Shown here: positions 52,240-61,798 of the stretch, one piece after another
Position numbering within the stretch: the stretch's first letter is position 1
Layout of the letters: every line of letters begins with the position of its first letter
Assembly: GCF_033406955.1 (NCBI RefSeq)
Contig: NZ_CP137734.1
Location: 1,488,001-1,552,000 of the forward strand
Reading direction: 5' to 3'
DNA length: 64,000 nt
DNA from: Streptomyces violaceoruber
GTDB taxonomy: Bacteria > Actinomycetota > Actinomycetes > Streptomycetales > Streptomycetaceae
Position numbers and translations under genes: made by a program
The notes under the pieces: model-generated
Seen by the model: only the letters and a program-made list of their open reading frames with translations
Told to the model about the DNA's origin: nothing
The model's database searches: none

Positions 52240-53046
52240 TCATTGTGGGCCAGGAGTACCCACTGGGGACTCACCATGAAGCAACGCCCGCCACCCGGGG
52301 CCGGGTACGGCCGTGGCGCGCAGTGCGGACCGGACGATACCGGCGACCTCCGGCACGCTCTGGTCGAGATAGAAGTGACCGCCCGGCAACACCCTCAGGT
52401 CGGATCCGGCGGTGGTGTGCTCGCGCCACGCGGCGGCCGCCGCCACGGGAACGACGGGGTCCTGGTCCCCGACCAGGACGGTGACCGGGACGGCGAGCGG
52501 CGGACCCGGCTGCCAGGTGTAGGCCCCGACCGCGCGGTAGTCGGCGCGCAGCGGCGGCATCACCATCTCCATCACGTCCGGGTCGTCGAAGACCTTCCCC
52601 ACCGTGCCGCCGAGCCGGCGGATCATGGCGATGACCTTCTCGTCGGTGTCCAGCCGGTCGCTGTCACTGCCCTGCGGCGTGGGCGCGAACCGGCCGGACA
52701 GGAACAGGTGGCACGGTCCGGGCAGGGCGCGCCGCCGCAGTTCGCGGGCGAGTTCGTAGGCGAGCAGCGCGCCCATGCTGTGCCCGAAGAACGCGTGGGG
52801 GCGGTCGGCGAGCGGGGCCATCTCCCCGGCGAGCGCGTCCACCAGCAGGCCGATGTCCGCGAGCGGCGGTTCCCGCCTGCGGTCCTGACGGCCCGGGTAC
52901 TGCACGGACAGGACGTCGAACTCGGGCGTCAGCTCCCGCGCCAGCGCGAGGAACGCTCCCGCGGCGCCGCCCGCGTGCGGGAGGCAGATCAGCCGGACGT
53001 CGCTGTCGGGTGCGGGACCGAACCGCCTGAACCAGTCACTTCCCAT
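52240..53046 (-). CDS. scoT: Type II thioesterase ScoT
   Basis: 268 residues of the alpha/beta-hydrolase editing thioesterases: LICLPHAGGAAGAFLALAR, FFGHSMGALLAYELA (nucleophile Ser, about residue 98), the Asp in VLVGDQDPVVP and the His in LPGGHFYLD. It removes stalled or wrong acyl groups from polyketide synthase carrier domains, here those of the cpk modular synthase outside the window. Divergent from scbR2 across 237 bases. Confidence 0.87.
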   Translation of the reverse strand: MGSDWFRRFGPAPDSDVRLICLPHAGGAAGAFLALARELTPEFDVLSVQYPGRQDRRREPPLADIGLLVDALAGEMAPLADRPHAFFGHSMGALLAYELARELRRRALPGPCHLFLSGRFAPTPQGSDSDRLDTDEKVIAMIRRLGGTVGKVFDDPDVMEMVMPPLRADYRAVGAYTWQPGPPLAVPVTVLVGDQDPVVPVAAAAAWREHTTAGSDLRVLPGGHFYLDQSVPEVAGIVRSALRATAVPGPGWRALLHGESPVGTPGPQ

Positions 53047-53283
53047 CGCCTTTTCCCCTTACCGTTCGACGAGTGCGGCCCGCCCGCGGCGAACCCGACG
53101 CGGTGCGGGCCAGGACCGGAGCGGACGGGACCAGGGTGGACCCTGCCGCTGGTGGACAGCATGAGATCCGCCAGAGGGAGCGCGTGGTGGTCGCGCGATT
53201 ACTGCCCGGTGGGGGCGGCACGTGACACTGGGGTGCCACTTATCCCGCCTTGGGGCTCGACGATCGCGACCACGGAGCACGAC

Positions 53284-53958
53284 ATGACCAAGCAGGAGCG
53301 GGCGGCACGTACGCGTCGAGCTCTGATTCTCTCCGCCGCCGAGGTGTTCGACCAGGAGGGGTTCGCGCCCGCGTCGCTCACGATGATCAGCTCCCGGGCC
53401 GGGGTGAGCAACGGGGCACTGCACTTCCACTTCGCGAACAAGAACGCGGTGGCCGAGGCGGTGCAGGGCGAGGCGTTGTCGGTGCTCCGGCAGATCGCCC
53501 ACGCGTGGCCGGAGGGGACCACGCCCTCGCTCCAGTCCCTCGTCGACACCTCGCACACGCTGGCCCAGCGACTCCAGGACGATGTCGTGCTGCGGGCCGG
53601 TTTCGGGCTGAGCGGGGACACGACCTGGAAGGAACGGGCCGATCTGCGCCGCCACTGGGTGGACTGGGTGAGCAGCGGCCTGACCGTGGTCGCCCTGGAC
53701 GGCGCCCTGGCTGACGACGTCGCCACGGGCGACGCGCTGGCGGTGATCGCAGCGACGACGCTGGGGTTCGAGGCCATGGGACGGACGGATCCGCAGTGGT
53801 CGACGCGGGAGATGTTCACCCGGCTGTGGCGGCTGCTGCTGCCGCGGATCTCGGCGGACAACGGCACGGGACCGGTCGCTCCGGAAGGCACCAGTGCCCC
53901 GGGCGGCGTTGTGCCGGGTCCGCGCTGGTGGCCGGAGCGGCAGGACGCGCCGCACTGA
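53284..53958 (+). CDS. scbR2: Pseudo-gamma-butyrolactone receptor ScbR2
   Basis: 224 residues. The HTH MTKQERAARTRRALILSAAE and ASLTMISSRAGVSNGALHFH matches the ScbR/ArpA family; the divergent ligand domain is typical of pseudo-receptors, which answer to endogenous antibiotics rather than GBLs (known for ScbR2). In S. coelicolor it represses cpkO and other genes, so the operators at 61.7 and 61.9 kb are expected targets. ATG preceded by weak GAGCACG. Symbol from sequence recall plus unchanged gene order. Confidence 0.85.
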   Translation: MTKQERAARTRRALILSAAEVFDQEGFAPASLTMISSRAGVSNGALHFHFANKNAVAEAVQGEALSVLRQIAHAWPEGTTPSLQSLVDTSHTLAQRLQDDVVLRAGFGLSGDTTWKERADLRRHWVDWVSSGLTVVALDGALADDVATGDALAVIAATTLGFEAMGRTDPQWSTREMFTRLWRLLLPRISADNGTGPVAPEGTSAPGGVVPGPRWWPERQDAPH

Positions 53959-54119
53959 ACCGGACCCCGCGTCGCGGCCCGGCCGCGCCGCGCCGCGGCC
54001 GGCCGTCCGGATACCGGGCCGGCCGACGTCCGCGGGGCCGTACCGGACGTGCGTACCCGGCCCTCCGCGCCTGCTCGTGACCCGGAACCCCGCTCCGGGG
54101 TCCGGGCCACCGCACGTTG

Positions 54120-54383
54120 CTACGCCGCGTTCCGCCAGCTCGGCGACGCCGGGGACGCCCACGAGGTCGCGGCGCGTCGCCGGGCCGCGGAAGGGAGCCA
54201 GCGGGCGCCCGCACGGCGCCGTTCGCCGGAGCGCTCGCGCTCGTCCTCGGCAGCGCGGGCCGCTTCCGCGGCCATGGCCGCGGACAGGACCACCGCGACC
54301 GCGGCGACCTCCTCGGCGCTGGGCGAGCCGCTGGTGATGCGCCACGACTGGGCCGACAGGATCTCGGACATGGGGTTCGCCAT
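54120..54383 (-). CDS. cpkL: Acyl-CoA carboxylase epsilon-like subunit CpkL
   Basis: 87 residues: SAQSWRITSGSPSAEEVAAV, AVVLSAAMAAEAARAAEDER fits the small epsilon subunits that bridge actinobacterial acyl-CoA carboxylases (W-R-ITxGxPsaEEvAAv). The rest is basic and low-complexity. GAGGAGG precedes the ATG. It follows the beta-subunit gene after 14 bases, so it likely stabilises that complex. Confidence 0.72.
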   Translation of the reverse strand: MANPMSEILSAQSWRITSGSPSAEEVAAVAVVLSAAMAAEAARAAEDERERSGERRRAGARWLPSAARRRAATSWASPASPSWRNAA

Positions 54384-54397
54384 GTGTCCTCCTCGGG

Positions 54398-55990
54398 CTA
54401 CTGGGGCTGGTTGCCGTGCTTGCGGGTGGGCAGCGGCGCGTGCTTGTCGCGCAGCATGCGCAGCGCGCCGATCAGTACCGACCGGGTCTCCGCCGGGTCG
54501 ACGACGTCGTCGACGAGACCGCGCTCCGCCGCGTAGTACGGGTGCATGAGCTCGTCGCGGTACTCGTCGATGCGGGCCTTGCGCACCGCCTCGGGGTCGT
54601 CGGACGCCGCGATCTCCCGGCGGAAGACCACGTTGGCCGCGCCCTCCGCGCCCATGACCGCGATCTCGTTCGTCGGCCAGGCCAGGGCGATGTCCGCGCC
54701 GATCGAGCGGGAGTCCATCACGATGTACGCGCCGCCGTAGGCCTTGCGCAGCACCAGGGAGATCCTCGGGACCGTCGCGTTGCAGTACGCGTACAGCAGC
54801 TTCGCGCCGTGCCGGATGACGCCGTTGTGCTCCTGGTCGACACCGGGCAGGAAGCCGGGTACGTCGACCAGGCTCACCAGCGGGATGTTGAACGAGTCGC
54901 ACGTCTGGACGAACCGCGCGGCCTTCTCCGAGGACTCGATGTCCAGCACACCGGCCATGGACTGCGGTTGGTTGGCGACGATGCCGACGACCTGTCCGCC
55001 CAGCCGGGTCAGGGCGCAGATGATGTTGGGCGCCCAGCGCTCGTGCACCTCGAAGTACTCGCCGTGGTCGGCGATCTCCTCGATGACCCGTCGCATGTCG
55101 TACGCGCGGTTGGGGTCGGCGGGCACCAGCGTCAGCAGCGCCTCCGTGCGCCGGTCGGCCGGGTCGTCCGGCACTTCGGCGGGCGGGAGTTCGCGGTTGT
55201 TGGCGGGCAGGTACGACAGCAGGTGCCGGACGTCCTCCAGGCACTGCTCCTCGTCGTCGTAGGCGAAGTGCGCCACGCCGGACGTGCCGGCGTGCACGTC
55301 CGCGCCGCCCAGCCCCTCCTGGGTGATCTGCTCGCCGGTGACCGCCTGGACGACGTCCGGTCCGGTGATGAACATCTGGGAGGTGCCGCGCACCATGAAG
55401 ACGAAGTCGGTCAGGGCGGGCGAGTAGGCCGCGCCGCCGGCACAGGGGCCCATGATCACGCTGATCTGCGGGATGACGCCGGAGTTGCGGACGTTGCGCT
55501 GGAAGATCCCGCCGTAGCCGGCGAGCGCGGTGACGCCCTCCTGGATGCGGGCGCCGGCGCCGTCGCAGAGTCCGACGACCGGTGCCCCGGCGGTCTCGGC
55601 GAGGTCCATCAGTTTGTGGATCTTCTGCGCGTGCGCCTCGCCGAGCGCGCCGCCGAAAATGCGGAAGTCGTGGGCGTAGGCGAAGACCGTCCGGCCGTCG
55701 ATCTGTCCCCACCCGGTGACGACACCGTCGCTGTGCGGCTTCCTGTCCTCCAGCCCGAAGCCGGTCGCGCGGTGCCGGCGGAAGGCCTCGGTCTCGGCGA
55801 ACGTCCCCTTGTCGAAGAGGAGTTCAAGCCGCTCGCGTACGGTCAGCTTGCCCTTTCCCTTCTGCGCCTCGGTCGCACGTTGGCTGGGACCGGCCAGAAC
55901 GCGCTCGCGCAGCTCGGCCAGCTCCGCCACACGCGCGTCCATGGTCACGGGCAGGGAACCGCCCGCCGGTCGTTCCTCGACGGTGCTCAT
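54398..55990 (-). CDS. cpkK: Acyl-CoA carboxylase beta (carboxyltransferase) subunit CpkK
   Basis: 530 residues of the PccB/AccD family: PVVGLCDGAGARIQEGVTAL (N-side oxyanion loop), IMGPCAGGAAYSPALTDFVF (Gly-Gly oxyanion hole) and the C-half GVIRHGAKLLYAYCNATVPR, YGGAYIVMDSR. It moves CO2 from biotin carried on an alpha subunit (accA1, beyond the window in S. coelicolor) to acetyl- or propionyl-CoA, supplying extender units for coelimycin. The ATG at 55990 (MSTVEERPAGG) has AAAGGAC upstream. Confidence 0.87.
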   Translation of the reverse strand: MSTVEERPAGGSLPVTMDARVAELAELRERVLAGPSQRATEAQKGKGKLTVRERLELLFDKGTFAETEAFRRHRATGFGLEDRKPHSDGVVTGWGQIDGRTVFAYAHDFRIFGGALGEAHAQKIHKLMDLAETAGAPVVGLCDGAGARIQEGVTALAGYGGIFQRNVRNSGVIPQISVIMGPCAGGAAYSPALTDFVFMVRGTSQMFITGPDVVQAVTGEQITQEGLGGADVHAGTSGVAHFAYDDEEQCLEDVRHLLSYLPANNRELPPAEVPDDPADRRTEALLTLVPADPNRAYDMRRVIEEIADHGEYFEVHERWAPNIICALTRLGGQVVGIVANQPQSMAGVLDIESSEKAARFVQTCDSFNIPLVSLVDVPGFLPGVDQEHNGVIRHGAKLLYAYCNATVPRISLVLRKAYGGAYIVMDSRSIGADIALAWPTNEIAVMGAEGAANVVFRREIAASDDPEAVRKARIDEYRDELMHPYYAAERGLVDDVVDPAETRSVLIGALRMLRDKHAPLPTRKHGNQPQ

Positions 55991-56156
55991 ACGAGTCCTT
56001 TCCAGGCGAGTCCAACAGACCGACACATCATGGCCTTAACCTCTCAAGGCGCCCTGGAGAGTGGCTGGGGAGATGCGGGCGGCGGGGGTTGCCGCCGGTG
56101 CCGTCCCACCGGGGCGGGACCGGCGGGGCGGCACCCGACCAGGCCGCTACGACTGC

Positions 56157-57002
56157 TCAGTCGCGCCAGGCGCCCTCCGCCACGGCCGCCTCTGCGTACT
56201 CGGCGAAGGTCCGCGGGGCTCGGCCCAGGGCCTGCCGCACGCCGTCGGAGACCTTGCTCTCGAAGCCGCGCTCGACGGGGTACAGCGCGGCGGCCCACAA
56301 CCCGGCCTCCTCGGCCGGGATTCCCTGGGCACCGAGTTCGGCGATGAACTCCTCGGTGGTGAGCGGGGTGTACCGCACCTTGCGGCCGGCCGCCGCCTCG
56401 ATGACGGACAGGACCTCGGCGAGCGGCAGCGGTGCGGGTCCGGAGAGTTCGTAGGTGCGGCCGGCGTGGCCGTCCTCGGTCAGCGCGGCCACCGCCACCG
56501 CCGCGATGTCCTCCACGTCGATCCAGCTCGCCGCGCCGTCACCGGCCGGCAGCCGCAACTCGCCGGCAAGCACTCCTTCGTTGAAGAACCCCTCGTCGAA
56601 GTTCTGCGCGAACCATCCCGGCCGCAGCACGGTCCAGTCGACGCCCGACTCACGGACGGCCGCCTCCCCCTCCAGGAAGGCCTCGCTCGTGGCGGGGTCC
56701 TCGCCGTAGTAGCCGGGTGTGTCGACGCCCCGGGCGGAGAGCAGGGCCAGCCGCTGCACCCCGCTCGCCACCGCCGTCCGCACCAGGGCGCGGGTCCGCG
56801 GATCGCCGTCGTTCTGGACGATGTAGACGCCCGAGGCGCCGTCGAGCGCGGGTCCCCAGGTGGACTCGTCCAGCCAGTCGAAGCGCACCTCGCCGGAGCG
56901 GGAGGCCGGCCGCGCGGGCACGCCCCGTTCCCTCAGCAGGCGCACGACGCGGCGCCCGGTCTTTCCGGTGCCGCCGATAACAAGTACGGGTTTTGTCGTC
57001 AT
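56157..57002 (-). CDS. cpkJ: NmrA-like NAD(P)-binding protein CpkJ
   Basis: 281 residues of the atypical SDR (NmrA) group: KPVLVIGGTGKTGRRVVRLL is the dinucleotide motif, then LALLSARGVD, WTVLRPGWFAQNF and SWIDVEDIAAVAVAALTED. The typical SDR Tyr-Lys pair is not evident, so it may act as a sensor or an isomerase/reductase with changed residues. Divergent from cpkI. It lies within the cpk tailoring block; its step in coelimycin assembly is not established to my knowledge. Confidence 0.8.
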   Translation of the reverse strand: MTTKPVLVIGGTGKTGRRVVRLLRERGVPARPASRSGEVRFDWLDESTWGPALDGASGVYIVQNDGDPRTRALVRTAVASGVQRLALLSARGVDTPGYYGEDPATSEAFLEGEAAVRESGVDWTVLRPGWFAQNFDEGFFNEGVLAGELRLPAGDGAASWIDVEDIAAVAVAALTEDGHAGRTYELSGPAPLPLAEVLSVIEAAAGRKVRYTPLTTEEFIAELGAQGIPAEEAGLWAAALYPVERGFESKVSDGVRQALGRAPRTFAEYAEAAVAEGAWRD

Positions 57003-57146
57003 ACCGCCGAGGGTAATTGCAGAATTGTCCGTCCCGACCGGGGAATTAACCGGCGGTGGACGGCGAGTGGGAGGGGAGCGGCAGCATCACATTTGCGGCC
57101 CTGGCTTCTGCGGTCGCGAATGACTGAGAGATTGAGGAGTTTCCGC

Positions 57147-57917
57147 ATGACTGCCCTCACGAACAAGACGGCGCTGGTCACCGGTGGCAGCCGGGGCATC
57201 GGGCGTGCCATCGCCCAGCGGCTGGGCAAGGAGGGCGCGCTGGTCGCCCTGACCTACTCCAGTGACGAGGCCGCCGCCAAGGAGACGGTCCACTCGATCG
57301 AGGCGGCGGGCGGCCGTGCCTTCGCCTTCCGCTCGCAGCTGGGCGTGCCGGGTGACGCCGAGGCGCTGTGGCAGGCCTTCGACGCGCAGATCGGTCAGTA
57401 CGCGGACGGTGGCTCCGGCCTGGACATCCTGGTGAACAACGCGGGCATCGCCGGCCCGGGCCTCATCCACGAGGTCGAGGAGGCCGAGTACGACAAGGTG
57501 TTCGCGGTGAACGCCAAGGCCCCCTTCTTCATCATCCAGAAGGGCCTGGAGCGTCTGCGCGACGGCGGCCGTATCGTCAACATCTCCTCCGGTGTCACCA
57601 AGGTCGCCTTCCCGGGCATGACCTCCTACGCCGCCGCCAAGGGCGCGGTCGAGGTCCTGACCCTCACCCTGGCCCAGACCCTGGGCTCGCGCGGCATCAC
57701 CGTCAACGCCGTCTCCCCCGGCACCATCGAGACCGACATCCACCCGTGGATGGCCGACCCCGCCGCCAAGGCCCACGCGGCCGGCTTCTCGGTCTTCAAC
57801 CGCGTCGGCCAGCCCGACGACGTCGCCGACGTGGTCGCCTTCCTGGCCTCCGACGACGCCCGCTGGGTCACGGGCCAGAACATCGACGCCAGCGGCGGTT
57901 CCGGCCTCGGCCTCTGA
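57147..57917 (+). CDS. cpkI: Short-chain dehydrogenase/reductase CpkI
   Basis: 256 residues of classical SDR: TALVTGGSRGIGRAIAQRLG (NADPH site), DILVNNAGIAGPG, catalytic Ser in VNISSGVTK and Tyr-x3-Lys in SYAAAKGAVEV, then VNAVSPGTIETDI. It resembles 3-oxoacyl-ACP reductases. GAGGAG at 57134-57139 supports the ATG. A strong hairpin ends the gene, convergent with cpkH. In S. coelicolor it is a coelimycin tailoring reductase. Confidence 0.86.
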   Translation: MTALTNKTALVTGGSRGIGRAIAQRLGKEGALVALTYSSDEAAAKETVHSIEAAGGRAFAFRSQLGVPGDAEALWQAFDAQIGQYADGGSGLDILVNNAGIAGPGLIHEVEEAEYDKVFAVNAKAPFFIIQKGLERLRDGGRIVNISSGVTKVAFPGMTSYAAAKGAVEVLTLTLAQTLGSRGITVNAVSPGTIETDIHPWMADPAAKAHAAGFSVFNRVGQPDDVADVVAFLASDDARWVTGQNIDASGGSGLGL

Positions 57918-57947
57918 GCTCCGCCGGGGGGCTCGCCGCCCGCCCGG

Positions 57948-57999
57948 AAGAACGCCGCCCTTCTCCCTGCCGCACACAGAGGACGAGGGCGGCGTTCTT
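57948..57999. terminator. Bidirectional terminator between cpkI and cpkH
   Basis: Perfect 14-base arms (57948-57961 and 57986-57999; AAGAACGCCGCCCT against AGGGCGGCGTTCTT) with a 24-base loop. T-rich ends on both strands (TTCTTT on plus, complementary on minus) fit use by both convergent genes. Confidence 0.75.
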
Positions 58000-58118
58000 T
58001 GTCGTGTCCGGCATCCGTGTCGGCATCCGTGTCCACCGGGTTCCACCGGAGAGACGGACACCGCACGCCCGAGCGGCCCCCGGGCTTGCGGAGGCCGCTC
58101 GGCGGGGTGCGGGGAGGG

Positions 58119-59756
58119 TCAGGCCGGCTCGATACCCAGGGCGTGGGTGAAGACGTTCCGCGGGTCCCACTGCGTCTTCGCGGCCTGAAGCCGGCAGTAG
58201 CCGTCCTTGAAGTACAGGGTGTTCCAACCGATCCCCGAGGTGTTCAGTGCGGGGTCGGCGAGGTCCGCGTCGGCGTAGTTGATGAAGGCTCCGTCATTGA
58301 CTCCGCTCGGCCGCGGGACTCCCCCGGTCGCGGCGAACACGTCGCGGTAGAACTCGCGGACCCACGCGAGGTTCCGGCGGTCCTCGGCCTCCGTGGCCCA
58401 GAGATTGACGAAGAGCATCTTGATGACCGAGTCGCGCTGCGCGGTGGCGGTGGCCCAGGAGGCGGGCAGGTTGGCCGCGGCGCCGTAGCCGGCGATCTCG
58501 ACCAGAGCCGCCGGGTTGTCGTAGTCGGTGCGGGTGAGGTGCTTGTAGAACGCCTTGATCTGGGCGTCGGGCAGGGTCTTGCGCAGGTAGGCGGACTTCG
58601 CCTTGAAGCGTCCCTTGCCCTCGAAGCCGTCCCCGCCGAGGCCGGGCCAGTTGAGGACGTTGTAGAGCCAGTCGACCCGCTTGCGGGTGACGACCGTGTA
58701 CGTCAGGCCCGTGCCGGCGACGATCTCGGCGAGGTAGGCGTCGAGCAGTGCGTCCGCGCCGGGCACGGCCGCGTCGATCTGCGTCGACATCAGGAACTCG
58801 CCCGCGGAGCGGTGGCGCGGCTTGAGGGCGCTGAAGAGCCGGGCGTAGGGGTGGTCGGCGGAGGCGTTGGCCACGTGCCAGGCCGAGAAGTTCCGCAGCA
58901 GCCTGGAGAAGGCCGCTTCGGTCATGGTGTTGTCCCAGGGGAAGGTGACCTCGGAGATGATCAGTTCCCTGGGCGCCCGGGGCAGCAGCGCGGCCGGGTC
59001 GAGGCCGCCGGCGTCGTTGCGGAACCAATAGCGGGTCACGATGCCGTAGTTGCCGCCGCCCGCACCGGTGTGGGCCCACCACAGCTCACGGTTGGGGTCG
59101 TCGTGCTCCCGGGTGGCGACGATCTTGCGGACCGTGCCGGCCCGGTCGACGACGACGATCTCGATGGCGTACAGGTAGTCGACCGTGATGCCGTGGGAGC
59201 GGGCGAGCGGGCCGTAGCCGCCGCCGGGTATGTGGCCGCCGACGGCCACGGACGGGCAGGTGCCGCCGGGCAGGGTGACGCCCCAGCCGTCGTACAGCTT
59301 CTGGTAGACGCTGCCCAGCTGGGCGCCGGGGCCGATCGCGAAGGCGCGGCGGGACGCGTCGAACTCGATCGCCGCCATGGCCGAGATGTCGATGAGGACG
59401 CGGACGCCGCTGTTGGTGGTGAAGTCCTCGTAGCAGTGCCCGCCGCTCTTGACGGCGAAGCGCAGTCCCTTGGCCAGCGTCTCCCGGACGGCCTGGACCA
59501 CCTGGTCGGCGTCGCTCGCGACCAGGACGTAGTCCGGGGTGCCCTTCCATCGGCCGTTGGCGCCGGCCACGAGCGTCGCGTAGCGCGGGTCGCCGGGGGT
59601 GACCTTGACGAGTTCGCCCCCGGCGATCGCCGCGGCGGGTGAGGGCTGTGCGGCGAACGCCTCGCCTGCCCAGCCGCCGAGGGCGGGCAGCGCCACCGCG
59701 GCGCCGCCGGCGACGGCACCGTGTCTGATGAAACGTCGGCGAGAAATGGCGGACAT
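58119..59756 (-). CDS. cpkH: Tat-exported bicovalent flavoprotein oxidase CpkH
   Basis: 545 residues. A Tat signal ([20 protein letters not shown] ... EAFAAQPS, residues 5-40) leads a BBE-type oxidase. SGGHCYEDF gives the His that links FAD at C8alpha, and GGTCPSVAVGGHIPGGGYG gives the Cys for the second FAD bond. The C-terminal BBE motif is present (NTLYFKDGYCRLQAAKTQWD PRNVF). Known role of its counterpart: late, extracellular oxidation in coelimycin formation. Minus strand, downstream of cpkO after 263 bases. Confidence 0.86.
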   Translation of the reverse strand: MSAISRRRFIRHGAVAGGAAVALPALGGWAGEAFAAQPSPAAAIAGGELVKVTPGDPRYATLVAGANGRWKGTPDYVLVASDADQVVQAVRETLAKGLRFAVKSGGHCYEDFTTNSGVRVLIDISAMAAIEFDASRRAFAIGPGAQLGSVYQKLYDGWGVTLPGGTCPSVAVGGHIPGGGYGPLARSHGITVDYLYAIEIVVVDRAGTVRKIVATREHDDPNRELWWAHTGAGGGNYGIVTRYWFRNDAGGLDPAALLPRAPRELIISEVTFPWDNTMTEAAFSRLLRNFSAWHVANASADHPYARLFSALKPRHRSAGEFLMSTQIDAAVPGADALLDAYLAEIVAGTGLTYTVVTRKRVDWLYNVLNWPGLGGDGFEGKGRFKAKSAYLRKTLPDAQIKAFYKHLTRTDYDNPAALVEIAGYGAAANLPASWATATAQRDSVIKMLFVNLWATEAEDRRNLAWVREFYRDVFAATGGVPRPSGVNDGAFINYADADLADPALNTSGIGWNTLYFKDGYCRLQAAKTQWDPRNVFTHALGIEPA

Positions 59757-60019
59757 GACTGTGCACCTCCATGAGGAACTGACTGACCAGGAATTGCGGT
59801 CGCGCTGTGGGGGTGGTTTCGAACCGCAGTGGTACGGAACTCGACATCACAGCCCTCTCCGGCCCGGGGGGCGGGGAGGAATTCATGACAGCCAGTCCCA
59901 ATCAGGACGCACACTATTGGCCGAATTCCATCGCCAAGTAATCGCACACCAATTCCGCTTGTGGAGGCGCAGGGGACGGCGGAGACGGTGGGCCGCGGGC
60001 GGGCTCGGAGCAGCGGGGG

Positions 60020-61651
60020 TCAGATCGCCCCGCCTCCGGCGGGTGAGTCCTCGGCCGGCAGGTCCAGCGCCCGCCAGGCGGACGGGGAGCCGTCGGCCAG
60101 CCCGTAGGCGACGACGGAGACGGTGGCGGCGCGGGTGGCGGCGCACACCCGGATCTCGCCGGGCGCGGTGACGGTCAGCAGAGCCTGGCACAGATCGAGC
60201 AGGGCGCCGTTGACGGTGGGCGCGGTGCCGTCGCCGGGCTGGAAGCGGACCAGTGCCCGGCCGGTGGCCACGGAGGCGTGGAAGGTCAGCCCGGGCGGGG
60301 CGGGCCGGGCGGGCTGCGGGACCGGGACGGCGAGGCGGTCGCGGACGGCCGCCGCGGCTCGTACCGCCCGTAGCGCCGCGCCGGGCTCCTGCGCGCGGCG
60401 TGTCCCGTCGTCCGCGGCCGTGGAGCACGGGCGGAACAGACCCAGTGTCACCGCGCCGATGGTGGCCACGGGTTCCCCGCCGAGGCGCTCGATCTGCTTC
60501 CGCGTGACCGCGTTGAGGTGCTCGAAGTCCTCGTCCATGGACTCCGGCCGGAAGCCGTTGTGTCCGGGCGTGAGCCGGTTCTGGACGAGGAGCACACTGA
60601 GGTGCGGGCGTTCTGCCACCGGTGCGGTGCGGACGGCTGTCCGGCTGTGGACGGGGGCGCCGCGCGGCTGCGCCGGCCACTTTGCGACCGCGACCTGCCG
60701 TTCGTCGCTCCGCGTCCGGTGCGCCGGCGAGGCGACGGCGGCGAGGAGCGGCCGGCGGTCCTCGTGACCGCTGAACTGCGCGGCCGCGTCCCGGTACCCG
60801 GGCAGAGCGGCGGCGGGCGGCGGCTGGGCGGCGGGCGCGGCCGGGACCGGGACCGGGGCCGCCGTGCCGAGGGGCGCCGACGCCAGGTCGAGGGTCTGGT
60901 CCTGGGCCAGTATGGCCTGTTGCAGTCGGCGCAGTTCGTGGCCGGGCTCGAGGCCGAGGTCCTCGACGAGGGTGGCCCTGATGCGGTTGTAGACGGACAG
61001 CGCGTCCACCTGGCGGCCACACCGGTAGAGAGCGAGCATGAGCAGACCCGAGCTGCGTTCCCGCAGTGGCTCCGCCTCGACCGTGGTCTCCAGTTCGCCG
61101 AGGACCGCGTAGTGCTCGCCGCACCGCAGCTTCGCCTCCAGGTAGTCCTCCAGGACATCGAGGCGGCTGTTCTGCACGGCGGTGAGTTCCGGCCACATCG
61201 TGCCGGTCTCGACGAGGTCGGCGAGGACGGGTCCGCGCCACAGGTCGAGGGCCTCTCCGAGAAGGCGGACCGCCTCGTGCTGGGCTCCGGCGGAAAGCCG
61301 GGCCCGCCCTTCGGACACCCGGCGGCGGAACAGGTGCAGATCCACCCGGTCGGGGTCGACCCGGATCATGTAGCCGGGAGCGCGGGTGACGAGTTCGCCC
61401 GCCGCGCCGGCCGCGGGTCCGTGCTCACTGAGCATCCCGCGCAGTCCCCAGACCGCGTTCTGCAGGATCTTCCGCGCGGTGGCGGGCGCGTTGTCGGTAC
61501 TCCACAGCGCGGACAGCAACTGGCTGGTGGGCACCACCTGGTTGGCCTGCAACAGCAGGTACCCGAGGGTCGCCCGCTGTTTGACGCCCCCCAGCGGCAA
61601 GGACTGCTCGCCGGACAACACCTCGAGTGGACCGAGCATCCGAAAGCGCAT
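60020..61651 (-). CDS. cpkO: Cluster-situated SARP activator CpkO (KasO)
   Basis: 543 residues: an OmpR-type winged helix (MRFRMLGPLEVLSGEQSLPL, TSQLLSALWSTDNAPATARK, LQNAVWGLRGML, residues 1-95), a BTAD domain (about 95-245) and a long extra C-terminal region (about 300-543) without a recognised ATPase motif. GGGGGAG precedes the ATG by 5 bases. The promoter and both operators match the well-studied kasO promoter of S. coelicolor (source of kasOp*). It activates the cpk polyketide synthase genes and is repressed by ScbR/ScbR2. Confidence 0.88.
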   Translation of the reverse strand: MRFRMLGPLEVLSGEQSLPLGGVKQRATLGYLLLQANQVVPTSQLLSALWSTDNAPATARKILQNAVWGLRGMLSEHGPAAGAAGELVTRAPGYMIRVDPDRVDLHLFRRRVSEGRARLSAGAQHEAVRLLGEALDLWRGPVLADLVETGTMWPELTAVQNSRLDVLEDYLEAKLRCGEHYAVLGELETTVEAEPLRERSSGLLMLALYRCGRQVDALSVYNRIRATLVEDLGLEPGHELRRLQQAILAQDQTLDLASAPLGTAAPVPVPAAPAAQPPPAAALPGYRDAAAQFSGHEDRRPLLAAVASPAHRTRSDERQVAVAKWPAQPRGAPVHSRTAVRTAPVAERPHLSVLLVQNRLTPGHNGFRPESMDEDFEHLNAVTRKQIERLGGEPVATIGAVTLGLFRPCSTAADDGTRRAQEPGAALRAVRAAAAVRDRLAVPVPQPARPAPPGLTFHASVATGRALVRFQPGDGTAPTVNGALLDLCQALLTVTAPGEIRVCAATRAATVSVVAYGLADGSPSAWRALDLPAEDSPAGGGAI

Positions 61652-61693
61652 AACTCCCCCAGTCCTGCACGCTGTCGTATTCTCCTGGCCACG

Positions 61694-61723
61694 ACTTTAC
61701 AAACCAGCACACCGGTTTGTCAA
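61694..61723 (-). promoter_or_regulatory. cpkO (kasO) promoter with receptor operator OB
   Basis: On the minus strand TTGACA (61718-61723), an 18-base spacer and TAAAGT (61694-61699). The spacer itself is a near-perfect palindrome, ACAAACC ... GGTTTGT (61699-61720), the GBL-receptor site OB. Receptor binding there would block RNA polymerase directly. Confidence 0.85.
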
Positions 61724-61798
61724 AGCAGAGACCGTTCGAATGTGAACACATACAGCACGCTTCGCAGGAACCCGCCGCTCACCTGGTAAAACAAGAGA

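Noticed and set aside
53047-53283. GBL-receptor box between scoT and scbR2
   Set aside because: No AAACAG/CTGTTT-type or ACAAACC/GGTTTGT-type palindrome could be found by eye.
54416-56347. 643-codon plus-strand open frame
   Set aside because: Shadow of cpkK; low-complexity Val/Gly/Asp translation without motifs.
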